Assembly (NCBI GenBank): GCA_947683625.1
Contig: CANTUR010000611.1
Location: 248,001 to 312,000, forward strand
DNA: 64,000 nt
Direction of reading: 5' to 3'
Source of the DNA: Mallotus nudiflorus
Lineage: Eukaryota > Streptophyta > Magnoliopsida > Malpighiales > Euphorbiaceae
Part shown: piece after piece, positions 1-11,915 of the stretch
How the letters are laid out: each line of letters starts with the position of its first letter
Position numbering within the stretch: position 1 is the stretch's first letter
The notes under the pieces: generated by a model
Seen by the model: only the letters and a program-made list of their open reading frames with translations
What the model was told of the DNA's origin: nothing
Databases searched by the model: none
Made by a program: the position numbers and the translations under genes

Positions 1-296
1 TGCTATTTTGCTGAAATGGAGCTTCATGATATAGTAAATTTTAACTTGTGCATGAACCTGATTTTATTTTTTTGTTTGATATAGAACTTATTAGTCATTA
101 TCATCAACTTCACTGATTTCACTAGAACCTGAAAATCCATCCTGTTTTATGCAATAGATTATAATAATTCTTGATGTTCTTTTTGTAAATTAAATTTGAT
201 ATTGTACTGAAATGGTGCTTGATGAGACAGTATTTTCAGTCATTTTTGGAATATGGTGAATTCATGAGAAAAGTCTGTTTTATTCATTTGATACAG

Positions 297-1774
297 GACA
301 CAGTAGTTGGCTTTTTGCTTGCTGGAGTTGGCAATGTGGACTTGCGACGGAAGACAAATTACCTCCTTGTAGACTCAAGTATGTATCTGAAATCTGAAGA
401 CTTTCTTATTTCTAAAGCAATTATATGTGAACAGTGATCATACTTAAAGAGAATTCTTTTTAGGATGTACTTCATTGAAACTTGATTTGCTGATGCCATT
501 ATATCATGCCCATGGAAAATCTTTGTTTTTCTTGTAGAAACAACTGTCAAACAAATTGAAGACGCATTTAAGGATTTCACAAGCAGGGAGGACATCGCTA
601 TAGTGATGATTAGTCAATATGTAAGTTATTTTTAGAGTCATTTTAAACCAGCCCCTTTTTATAATCTTTTCCTGTTTTCAGAATGAACTCTATAACTTTT
701 GCATTGTTAGAATATATATATATAAATATATATTGTTATGATAAATAAAATTAATAGTTGCAGTAGGCCTTAGAAGTGGTTGTTTTCTAGTTATGATGCA
801 TGCTGTAGATCCGAGAGTTATGTTGGAAGAGACAGTGACTTAATTAAGATGCTTGTGTAGTTTTGTGTGGCATGTATTGTTTGAAATTTGAGTAATTATG
901 TCCTTGTATGTGTTTGTATAGGCACACATAGGTCTTAAGCATGGTTAGTGACAGCTGCTTTGCACCTAGTTTCAATGTCAAAACTTCACCTTGTTTGCTA
1001 GTTTTTGACTATATGCTTCTCCGTTAGAAATGTTTTATGGTCTGGGACTTTCTTTGGTTGTTTAGTATTAGACTTACCAACTTTCCAGTTCACTGCTGTT
1101 CCTTTTGCTAAATTGTGATACTGAATTTTCATGTGATATCTTAGGTTAACTGTTGTGTAAGGTGAAGTTCATCACTGCTATCCCTCTGCATCTTTGTCAC
1201 TGTTAGTTGTCAGAGATTCTAAAATTTCATTTGGTCATTATTTTATCCTTCACTTTCAACATTGTTTAAGATTGTAACTTTTGAATTGATCACTGCAGTA
1301 GTCCTTCGTCCTTAGGAAGCCTTTGTTCTGTAGTCTGGACATGTGCTAAAATATTTTCTCATCTTTAGTTCTATGAAACTATATACCTCTTAAGGTAGAT
1401 CTTGTTAATTATATTTAATAACAAGTTCTTGGGTGTTGCTAGGTTGCTGATCTCTCCCACTAGAATTTTGGATGACCTGTTCTATACATAATAGTTTAGA
1501 TCGATTAAAAGATCTTATGTGTTCTAGAAATGGTATGGTGCATGTTATTATCTCCTTGCTTAATTTGTCTGTTATGAGTTAATTGTGATAGTCTGCCTTC
1601 CGATACCAGGTTGCGAATATGATAAGGTTTTTGGTAGATAGCTATAACAAGCCAGTACCTGCAATTCTGGAAATTCCTTCAAAAGACCATCCATATGATC
1701 CTTCACAGGATTCAGTTCTTTCACGAGTGAAGCACCTCTTTTCTGCCGAGTCAGTGGCATCTGGAAGATACTAG
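297..1774 (+). CDS. VHA-F: V-type proton ATPase subunit F, 3' three exons (5' end outside window)
   Basis: Subunit F sits in the central stalk of the V1 sector of the vacuolar H+-ATPase and couples ATP hydrolysis to rotation. I read three exons at 297-378, 538-620 and 1610-1774, all with AG acceptors and GT donors and in matching phase, giving 109 residues before TAG at 1772-1774. The translation starts DTVVGFLLAGVGNVDLRR, continues through DAFKDFTSREDIAIVMISQY, and ends with the family signatures NKPVPAILEIPSKDHPYDP and LFSAES. Plant subunit F proteins are about 130 aa. The missing N-terminal 20 or so residues form a separate exon that must lie left of base 1. No stop or frameshift is seen, so this copy looks functional. 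Intron 2 is about 1 kb. The function rests on clear family resemblance. Confidence 0.93.
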
Positions 1775-2364
1775 AGAGTGAGCTGCCATTTATGCCATTA
1801 GTTAATGGGTTGTTGACCTTGTATCATGGAAAAAAAAAATTCTTATTATTTATGCCATTTGGTGTTGCTTCTGTTCTTTTATTTACTTTTTGTTGTTGAA
1901 ATTTGGCAATATATTGTAGTCAATACTTCAAATAAAAGATACTAGAGAGTGAGCTGCAACGATATCAATTTTTCAGAAATGTCAATGATGTTTGTGTGAA
2001 AGAACTAAACTTAAGCCATATGATATGTGTGATGATGGTGAAGCAGCTAACTGACCCATCAACCTACTGAAAGGTTGACATCAAAAAGCTTGAGTTTATC
2101 CGTAACCAATTAACAATTCTAAATCATAATTTTTGCTCCAAAACAAGGTCAACCACTGAATTCATCAAAATTGCGTCTCTGCAGCTAGCTTATTTGATAG
2201 ACAACTATAAACGTAGCTTCTCGTTAGATATAATATTTACTCCTGAAATTCTGTTAACCTATGATGTTGCCGAAGGGGAAAACTTTATATTAAGCTAACA
2301 TTAAAAGCTTGAGCTAAGACTCTGCAATCCCGCTACTGTCAGGTGATGTAAGGTTAACAAGCAG
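1775..2364. other. 3' flank of VHA-F and intergenic DNA
   Basis: AT-rich, with no recognisable coding region. An AATAAA hexamer at about 1931-1936 could serve as poly(A) signal for VHA-F. A 21-bp stretch at 1766-1786, which spans the VHA-F stop codon, is repeated exactly at 1937-1957, a small local duplication of the end of the gene. Confidence 0.5.
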
Positions 2365-2505
2365 GATGGATCCCGCAGGGGGCAAAGCTCTCCTAGTACA
2401 TTTTTTTTGCTCTCTTGGTACATTTTTTTTGTAATATAAGATTCGAACTCGAAACTTTATTTAAAAGAATTTAAATTTTTTACCACTTCAACTAACAAAT
2501 GGTGG
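2365..2505 (-). mobile_element. tRNA-derived SINE-like fragment
   Basis: On the minus strand there is an A-box-like sequence TAGTTGAAGTG (complement of 2484-2494), matching the pol III A-box consensus TRGYNNARNNG. About 45 bases further on is a B-box-like AGTTCGAATCT (complement of 2439-2449). This spacing and the A-rich tail after the B box are typical of plant tRNA-derived SINEs. Exact ends and target duplications were not resolved. It could also be a chance or decayed tRNA-like sequence. Confidence 0.45.
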
Positions 2506-2898
2506 GATTAATAAAATGAAAATTCATATGTTAAAATTGATAATTTTGAACTGATAAAACCAAATAATGACAAAAAGCTAAGAAGGAACTGACAAAGAAA
2601 TATTCTTCACAATTGACTCTTTTTTCCTGCTCGCTATTTCCAGTCAATAGTCCTTCCCTCAGACAGCATCTTCATCCTTATTTGAAAATTTGAATGTTCA
2701 TCTGTCCACATATTTGGTTACAAATTTCGTTTCAATGTTTGATCATCTTAGCCATGCCATTTAGACCTATTACCATGAAATTCTTTGACTAACTTGCACT
2801 ATATAATGTAATCCCAACTCAGTTTCAGATACAACACAACTCACAAGTTTAAAAACTGAAGTACCTAGTTAGGCACAACATAATTCACAAGTTCAGAA
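2506..2898 (+). promoter_or_regulatory. Promoter and 5' leader region of SQE copy 1
   Basis: The region directly upstream of the SQE1 start codon contains a good TATA-like box, TATATAAT, at 2800-2807, about 90 bp before the ATG at 2899. This fits a plant core promoter with a leader of roughly 60-70 bases. A near-repeat of the leader (AAC tracts followed by TCACAAGTT, about 2835-2850 and 2875-2895) suggests a small duplication. Nothing homologous precedes the second SQE copy, which therefore lost its promoter. Confidence 0.5.
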
Positions 2899-5125
2899 AT
2901 GGAGTACCAGTATCTTATTGGAGGAATCATAGCTTCTTTACTGTTGCTTGTATTGCTCTATAGATTAGCAGGAAAGAGCAAAATGAGAGCTTCAAGAGAG
3001 ACTAGCACAGAAAAATTATTTCAGAACTCCAATGATGGAATTTGCCAATCTGAGACAGGCACGAATACAGATATAATTATAGTTGGAGCTGGTGTTGCTG
3101 GTTCTGCTCTTGCTTATGCTCTTGGCAAGGTTAGCCCCTTCCTCTTTTCTGTTCTTTAGATGTTAATCATGTAACTAGCTACGTGTTCTATTATGAAAAA
3201 AAAAAAAAAAAGAAAAAGAAAAACGTTCATCACTAACTTCTGTTCCCTAGTAAAATCGCAGGACGGACGAAGAGTTCATGTGATTGCAAGAGACTTGAGT
3301 TTGCAAGACAGAATTGTTGGAGAACTCCTGCAGCCTGGGGGCTATCTAAAACTAATGGATTTGGGCCTTGAAGGTAAATAACAAAGATGGAAATGCAGCA
3401 ATTTCTGAAGCTCTCATCCCAGAACGTAAAATTTCTGATTCTTATGCATGTTTATATTTGGATGGTTGCAGATTGTGTAGAAGAAATCGATGCTCAACAG
3501 GTATTTGGATATGCACTGTACAAGCATGGTAAAAGCACAAAGTTATCTTATCCCTTGGAAAGCTTTGATTCGGATGTATCAGGAAAAAGTTTTCACAATG
3601 GACGTTTCGTCCAAAGAATGCGCGAAAAAGCTGCTAATCTGCACAAGTAATCCTCCTTTCATTTCACATTCAATCTGAAAAAAAATTGCAGAATAAAAGT
3701 CCTGATTTTATTTGTTCTTTACAGTGTCAGATTGGAAGGAGGAACAGTAACATCTTTACTAGAAGTGAAGGGCACTGTAGAGGGTGTCCAATACAAAACT
3801 AAAAATGGTGAAGAGCTTAATGCTTATGCACCACTTACTATAGCATGTGATGGCTGCTTTTCGAATTTGCGACGCTCTCTTTGCGACTCCAAGGTAAAGG
3901 TTTCTGTTTTCAACACGTCTTTAAAACTGAAATGGATTCCACACTGATCTGCGGATGAGCATAATTGTACTTTCTGTTTCATCACGTTGTAAACATTACG
4001 AACATTGTAATTTATGCAGGTTGACATCCCTTCTTGTTTTGTTGCTCTGGTTTTCGAGAATTGTGAGCTGCCACATCCAAATCACGGTCATGTGATTCAG
4101 GCTGACCCTTCTCCAATCTTGTTCTATCGTATTAGCAGCTCCGAAATTCGTTGTTCGGTTGACATACCAGCAGGCCAAAAGCTACCTTCCATTTCGAATG
4201 GCGAAATGGCCAGCTATTTGAAATATGTGGTGGCTCCCCAGGTACTCAAAAGTTCTGTTGCATACTAATATATGCATGCAGAGTGACAATTCATTTTCTG
4301 GACTAATCATGTGTCTGCTTGTTTCAGATTCTACCTGAGCTATCAGAGGCTTTCATCTCTGCCATTAACAAAGGGAAGATAAGAACAATTCCTAATAGAA
4401 GCATGCCTGCTGCTCCTCTTCCCACTCCAGGCGCTCTTCTTCTGGGCGATGCATTTAATATGAGGCACTCTTTAACTGGGGAAGGAATGACTGTGGCACT
4501 TTCTGATATAGTTGTTTTGAGGAACCTTCTTAGACCTTTACATGATTTAAGCGATGCATCGTCCCTCTGTGAATACCTTAAATCTTTCTACTTGCTTCGC
4601 AATGTAAAATTTTTACTCTATGAATTTTTGCTCCCTTCAAAAGGTAAGATTTCAAAAAATACCTTCAATTTTTGCTTGCTCTGCAACCAGTGGCATCCAC
4701 CATAAATACATTAGCGGGGGCATTGTACAACGTGTTTAGTGCATCGCATGATCCAACACGTAACGAAATGCGCCTAGCATGTTTCGACTATTTGAGTCTT
4801 TGGGGTGTGTTTTCAGAAGGACAAATTGCTTTACTCTCGGGTCTAAACCCTCGCCCGTTGAGCTTGGTTGCTCACTTCTTCGCAGTAGCATTTTATGGTG
4901 TAGGCCGATTGATACTTCCATTGCCTTCAGCTAAACGCATGTGGATGGGGGCAAGAATGATCAAAGCAAGCAGCTAATTACAGTTGCAACAATTCATATG
5001 TGATGCAAAAATTGCATCTTATAACATGTTTCTTGGTTCAGGTTGCTTCAGGGATCATTTTCCTCATAATCAGAGCTGAAGGAGTTCAACAAATGTTTTT
5101 CTCCAAAACCATGTCAGCACAATGA
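2899..5125 (+). CDS. SQE: Squalene epoxidase (squalene monooxygenase), copy 1; intron 6 acceptor altered
   Basis: Squalene epoxidase is an ER-bound FAD enzyme that converts squalene to 2,3-oxidosqualene, the precursor of sterols and triterpenes. Eight exons fit the family: 2899-3129, 3262-3373, 3472-3646, 3725-3893, 4020-4241, 4328-4603, 4687-4965 and 5042-5125, together 515 aa, close to the usual 520-530. Residues 5-22 form a membrane anchor. The Rossmann FAD motif DIIIVGAGVAGSALAYALG lies at about 58-76, GELLQPGGYLKL follows in exon 2, and LLLGDAFNMRHSLTGEGMTV is the second FAD region. In that last motif the usual P and G are S and E. Two splice sites are odd. The acceptor expected at 4685-4686 is AA instead of AG, and intron 7 starts with GC. 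Using the next AG (4689-4690), or retaining the intron, leads to the same TAA at 4703-4705 and loss of about 120 C-terminal residues. I treat it as a gene of uncertain function. Confidence 0.88.
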
Positions 5126-5840
5126 GGAAATTGAAGGAGTTCAGCAAATGTTTTTCTCCAAACTTTTTGAAAAGCAGGAAATTGAAAGAATTGCACCCAT
5201 TGAATCTTTGAAGCTTAGCATTTTTTTTGAAAGTTAGAAATTGACAATTGGAGGCTTGTCTAAGCAATTTGTGATTATCGATGTTAGTTTACTGACAGAT
5301 TTTTTTTAGTGTTAAAACAAAAATTTCCATATGTTGTCAACCTATAGCTTTACATTTTGCAGAATTATATAAGTTTGTTTAATCATTCTAGTACTTCCTC
5401 TTTTCCTTGTAGCAGATTTGCAATGTCAATGTGCATGTTGTAAGGAGATGAGCCATTTCGTGTAGTGTTAAATTACTGGTAAGTGGCAATATAATGAAGA
5501 GCCAGTATTATAGTCCAGTCCATCGCACATTTTCACGTTTTGTTTTCCTAATAGATTTATCTCCATTAGCGATAGTCAGTGGTCGAAGTCAATGGTAGCT
5601 ATATTTGTGAACAAATTGCCTAATTGAAACATTTAAGCCAAATAAAAAGAATGAGTTAAATTTGCAACGAGTCAAAAAGTTTAACTAGTGAGTGAAAGAA
5701 TAATCAAATAGTAACTCATTTCTAAGCACATTTTGAGGTAAATGATTCATTTCTATTGTCGTTAATTTAAAAGGAATGGTTGTTTCTATTATAGAGCTTA
5801 TCAAAATTTAAGTTACAGAACATCCTTATTAACGGAAAAA
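5126..5840. other. SQE1 3' flank, shared with the SQE2 flank
   Basis: Non-coding. A 32-bp stretch of the last exon at 5077-5108 is repeated at 5132-5163 (period 55 bp), so the end of the coding region and the start of the 3' flank are a short tandem duplication. From about 5130 to 5760 the sequence matches 26740-27500 and then 50230-50330, showing that both halves derive from one duplicated segment. Confidence 0.7.
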
Positions 5841-7172
5841 AAAAAAAAAGTTGCTAAAGCCTGAAACTTAGCATAACATTGAGATTTGTACTTGTGGACA
5901 TGTGCACTGTAGATAAGTTCATTCTCAACTTTGCTAGCTATCTCTCCCACCAGTGTATTCATCAGAGCGATGTATCTAACCTGGCAAGAAATTTCAATTA
6001 CTGAACCTCTTGCTAGCTTAACTTCATATGATGCTCCATCCATAACCTTATCTATTCCATACACAATATATGTGTACAGTAATATTTTGGTACGTGGATA
6101 AGTGCATTATTGTTAGAGGCAATCAAAAGGAGAACACGAAATATACGTATCATTTTCAATGGCTGCTCCCAGACATTCATCAAAGGTCTAGAACAATCTA
6201 AGCGTAGTTTTTTCTTTAATTGAATGTTAGATTGTTAAATTGCTATTATAGGAGTGGTTGATGGTTAGAAAATTCTGCTCTTCATTGATAATTACATAGC
6301 TCATAAAGACAAGCTAATAATGTCATAGTTCTGACAAAGACAGTCTAATAATGTGGCACTGTCCGAAAAGAAAAGGAACCTATTTGTTCCTTGCTTGGAT
6401 GAATAAAAAAAGCACTGTCCAAAAAATAATAAAAAAAGAAACCTATTCTTTGCTTGGATTATAAAAAATACAAAAATATAAACTTTACAACAATCTTGAA
6501 TTTTGTTCTTGTATTTGCACGAGTGATTTTATATTCTAATTAATTCTGACAAATATATATAAACATTGCCCTATATCAGTATCATCGATCCTTATGTATA
6601 TATTATTTGTTTTTTTTACAAATTATATTATTAAAAAAATAAAAAATAAAATATTATTCATTAACTACATGTGATTAAATTATAATATGATGAGTTTATT
6701 TGTGTATGTTTTAAATTTTAGATTGAAAAAAATATTTTAAAAAATAAATATTAATTAATATTGAGAATAATATTGAAATTGCCTAAAATTTGTTTTGTCC
6801 TCATGTCGTCGGCGATATCACGGGTTTGTATCATCACCCAATATGTTATTAAATATTCCTCTGCTAGTAAACACTAAACGATGAGGATTAGCTAATAATG
6901 TCATAACTCCGATAAAGACAATCTAATAATGTCATAACTCTGATAAAGACAATCTAATAATGTGGCACTATCCAAAAAGAAAAGGAACCTATTCCTTGCA
7001 TGGGTTTTGAAAAAAAAAAAAAAGGGACTGACCAAAAAAAAAAAAATCTATCCCATGCTTGGATTATAAAAAAATAAAAAGAATATATACTTTACTACAA
7101 TCTTGAAAATTTTTGTTCTTGTGTTTACAGTTAAAATATTTTATTTCACCTGATAAGTGATATTATATTCTA

Positions 7173-7211
<39 letters not shown>

Positions 7212-7300
7212 TATATATATATAAAAGCAACAATTAGCACTTCAAATAGAGAAGTTTTCATCTATAAAGAGAATAAAACATTAGAAAAAAAAGATAGAAA
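5841..7300. other. Upstream region of DC1-jacalin copy 1 with internal duplication
   Basis: No gene seen. Bases 5860-6320 match 53845-54300 upstream of the second DC1-jacalin copy. A block of about 250 bp containing AAAGACA, TAATAATGTGGCACT and GGAACCTATT occurs twice here (about 6295-6540 and 6885-7150) but only once upstream of copy 2, so the promoter region was partly duplicated in copy 1. A long TA run at 7165-7220 leads into TATATAAAAG at about 7218-7227, a likely TATA box 75-80 bp before the ATG. Confidence 0.6.
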
Positions 7301-8239
7301 ATGGAGTCAGATAAGAGTGTTGAGAAGCAACAAGAGTCAATGATCAGAGCAATGAAGGGTCCTTTAAATAACAAAAAGTGTGAAATAGTTTGTCAATTAA
7401 CTGAGTTTTTACACTATCCTTTTATTGATGAAGAGGGTATCATTTCAGAACTTGAGGACTCTCTTTCAAATGATGATACCATTTTTTCTCATGACATATC
7501 TTTCAAAATCCTCACCAAAATCACCAAAACCCAATTCCACCTCAAACTTCAAGTTATCATCAATACTTCACTCTCCCATAATGACGAATTGTTAGATCTA
7601 GCAATGTCTGCAAGGGCTCGATTGCTCATCATTGAGTGTAAAGATGGAGATTATCAGATTCATGACTTTTACGAATTTGAATATGCATGGATTTCCAGCA
7701 TTGACCTCACAAAGCCGTTTAAAGTCAAAGAGTTTTGCAGAAAAGATAATGTATGTGCCAAAAGGTTATAAGAAGCTTGTTGCTCGTGGTGGTTGTAAAG
7801 GTACTCACCAATCAACATCAATAGGATTTTTGAAGGAGGGCAAAATGGTTCCTAGAAGAATTTTCACGGAAGCGCATGCACATGAGTTTTTCTTCACCGA
7901 AGAACCTAAGATGAAGAAGGGTTCTGCTTCTAGTAGTAAACTCCAATGCTGCAATCATTATGATGAAGTGATTTCAGGTCCAACCTATCAATGCATTGAA
8001 TGCGACGAGTTCATTCTTCATAAAAGATGTGCTGAATTTTATACCGACTTTGAAGCCATTTTTGAAGAGGGTGCTATTTTTTACCTAAAATAAAAACCAA
8101 ACTCATATGAGTATGAGTTTCCAGAGAGGAGCAAGTGCAAAAGCTGCCAAAACTATTCCTCAAGCTGCAACAATTGTCTACTTCAAACTCATATCAAATG
8201 TGACGTTGTACTGAAAATTTGGAGATATAAAAATCACGA

Positions 8240-11200
8240 TGTCACTATCCAAACTAGAAGTCATGAACGACACTATAAAACGAGAATTCTTTTGAATTCG
8301 AAATCCGTAACAAGTCTAAGAAAATAAAATCATACAATAAATAAATAAAAAGTACGATATAATTAAAATTTTTCGAATCAATATATAAAATAAATTCTCC
8401 AAATCCTTTCATAAATGTATACATATTCGTACAGTGTTCAAATACAAATTCTCAGAGTATTTAATATCCAAACAAAATAATGCTCCTTAAATACAATAAC
8501 ACAACTACTGCAGTTTCTAGAATATAAATTAGAGTTCAGAATATACATTTGCATAAAATAGTCGGGACTGAAAAACACCGACGAGGAACTCTACAACTAA
8601 GGTCTGACGATATGGGATCTCCTGAAAAAAAAATAATTGAGGAGGGTCAGACCTCACTGAGTGAATTATTATACTATATATACATGCAAACTAAACCATA
8701 ATAATCAGACATTCTTATATATATGTATGTATATACACACAATTCACATGAATGTCAAACTCTGTTTTTATAAATATTCAGAATGTAGGAAAACGTTTAA
8801 TTAAATTCATGAAGGATCCATAGAATTCTAATAATAACAACCCCAATCAACCCCATTATCACTCTAGCCATGTAGGCTCACTTGATTCCAAATAGAACAC
8901 TTATTCCAAATTGGACAGCAGACTTGCCCCGAGACATTACGTCGATCGAGCTCCAGCAGTCTGGCTGTCAGTGTGATTGGTCCCGAGAAACTTAGTCAAC
9001 CGAGCTCCAACAATCACACTATCTATCACCTCACATCTCAATCAACCCAATAGATCATTCAATCCACTTATGGACAGTAGACTGACCCCGAGACACTAAG
9101 TCAACCGAACTCCAGCAGTCTGACTGTCAGTGTGATTGGCCCCACAATCACACTATCTAACATACCATTAATCTTAGTCAAATCCATCAAATCAATTATA
9201 ATCACCACAATTATTTTTCACTCAACCCTTATCTATCGTATCGGTACGTACACGGTTCTAATGCTACCCATTAGGAAGCACGTTCTATTGATATCCTTCA
9301 CTTAAATAAATCATTCATTCGGAAAATAATTAATGTAGAATACTATTCATAATAGTAAAATCAACCATATATATATACCAAAAATATACCTGATATATTT
9401 TGGGTATGTATATATATATCAAATAAAATATGAAATATACTAAAGGTAAACCGTTAATAGAGTTAAAAATAATTTAAGTGCATTTTAATAATACATCATG
9501 CATTGGCTTAAAAATATACCTAAATATACAAAGAATATACCTAAGTGCACAAATCACTTAATAAAACAATTATATATAAAATTTCATTTAAATATGTGTT
9601 TAGATTTTTCATATATTCACAAATATATTAAAAATAAACCTAATTATCTAGCATGCATATATAAAAAATAAACCCTAAATATACCACTAATGTGTTAGGT
9701 TTAATTTAATAATAAAACTTGCAATTATTTAAGAATAAACCTAAATTATATTAATCATTTAATAAAATAATTATGGTTCGATGCACATTTAAATCATGTA
9801 TAAATATTAAACTATAACAAACATAAACCTAAATATCTAACATACATACATCAAGATATATTAAAAATAAACCGAAAATATACCAAATCATATTATAATT
9901 AAATTACTATTTAAACATATAATGAAAATAAAAAATCCTAAGTCATGCATCATATATGCGATGCATATATATACAATATAATAACTCACATGTTAGTGCT
10001 CCACAAGACAAACTCGGCGGGCCTGATCCGTTAGGCCTCGGTCTCGGCGCAGCTAGATAAAAAAATGATAACATGAAATCAGAATAAATTTAACGGAAAT
10101 TCTAAAGGCTTGATCTAGAATTTTAGACACAAAATTAGAATAGGGATTTGACCGGATATCACGTTTTATAAGAATTCTACTGAAAATCCGGCAGAACCTT
10201 CCCTGTAAAACGGACATCTCTCTACTCAAAGAGTAGAGCCGATCTTGCAAAGAAAACACACTTCGGAATAACACCAAATTCATAACCACAATCCCTCGGT
10301 CGGATTCCAAATTACAATTCACCAACCAAGGTTCACAATTCACAGAATATTACTGAAATACCGAAAATACCCTTATATAATAAAATACACTTTATAAATC
10401 CAAATTATGTAATTAACCCTAAAACACATTAAAAACCGATAAAAACTCATTTATTTAGAAAAATCGTATAATATATATAATTTGAAAATAATTTACGAAA
10501 AATAGTTTTAATTAGTTAAAAATACTAAAAATTTGCAGAAATCATTTTTATAGCTCAAATAATTATTAAAACCAATTTCATTATATTTTTAGCCAATTTA
10601 GTGTAAAATTATCAAAATACCCCTATATATATATATTCACTATAAATGTTCAAAAATTCACCAAAAATTATATAATTACTCAAAAATTAATTTATCAACA
10701 TATAATTCAATAATATCAATAAATATACTCAATTTACCAATTTATTTCAATTAAACACATAATTAACCCTATTTTTCAAAATTACATAAACTTAATAAAT
10801 TCCAAATAAATATATAAAAATTCACAAAAATTACAAATAAATTTCTATAATTCATTTCAACTCCTATAATCACCATAAAACACAATTTCATAATTTAATT
10901 AATTAATTTTCGAAAATTAGAAAATATTAATAAAATAATAAAAAATTCACAAAAATCAAAATAAATTTCAAAAATTCTACAAAAATTACAGCATGTATAT
11001 TAAGCTTCCAGGAACAAAGTTTTTGAAGGAAGTTTTCATGAATAAAGCAAATTGAAGCTAAAAAAAATTCAAAACCCAAAATGGCTGAATTGAAGAAATT
11101 GAAACCCAACAATTCTAGACCAAATCAAGTGAAACAAAACTTGGAATCACGCTCACCACAGCTCAAGGAGAAGATAGAGACCGACGACATCAAATTTGGT

Positions 11201-11915
11201 AGCCAGAAAGTGCTTGATCGGAGTTAGGAGCAATTTTCAACCTCTTGATGAAAATCCGGCCAAACAACGCCGGAAATGGGAGCTTGGGATGTCGGGAATG
11301 ACTGGAAGGGAAGGTGGCACACCGGAAAGTATAGTGACAGTAAAGGAACGGACTTGCAATGGCCCGAGTTGAGGAAGAAATGGTTGGGAGGAAGGAAGAA
11401 GGCAGAATGACAATTTCATAATTTTTGTAAACTTTATAATTTTGATTAAAAATTGTGTATATTTGTATATATATATATATATATATCCACACTATATTAT
11501 AGTAATATATATATTCCCACACACAAATATTTTAATATATTTAATAATTTATACACTTAAAATTAATTAATTAATACAAAAATTAAATAATAAAATTAAG
11601 AAAATTAATTAAGCTCTAATTAATTAAATAAATACACATATATACATTTTATTTAGCATTTAAAAATTATGTATGAGTTCATGCAAATTCGTAAAACTAG
11701 TCAAAATAATTAATATTAAATTATTTAAGTGTCAATTTCTCCGAAAATACAATTTCTGAAAAAATTTTACATAAAGTATTTAAAATAATATAAAATAATT
11801 AAAATTAGCTTTAAACAAATAACAACTCTTAAAAATATCATAAATATATACAAAAATTATTAATACTACATATCCTAATATAGTATAAAAATGTTTAAAA
11901 ATTCAAGATATTACA
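8240..11915 (-). mobile_element. Solo LTR A (gypsy-type LTR of about 3.3 kb family), inverted
   Basis: Read on the minus strand it starts TGTAATATC and ends GTGACA, the TG...CA ends of an LTR. It matches solo LTRs B (16916-20151) and C (27505-50224), including the tail with GAATTCGAAAGAATTC and the paired hairpins. Flanks CACGA (8235-8239) and CATTA (11916-11920) are each one base from CATGA, which is the intact sequence at this point in the second DC1-jacalin copy (about 55512). That is a decayed 5-bp target duplication with a known empty site. No gag or pol sequence is inside. It is longer (3676 bp) because the hairpin region is duplicated. Confidence 0.85.
8914..9154 (-). repeat. Paired hairpins of solo LTR A, duplicated
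   Basis: Two adjacent inverted repeats (8914-8969 and 8970-9020) correspond to the hairpin pair in the other solo LTRs. A second pair follows at 9073-9154. In the last hairpin the stem AGTGTGATTG / CAATCACACT is intact but the loop is only 6 nt, so the loop has been lost while the stem stayed. Confidence 0.65.

Noticed and set aside
1..296. First exon of the V-ATPase subunit F gene
   Set aside because: No frame in this stretch gives the expected N-terminal sequence, so the exon must lie outside the window.
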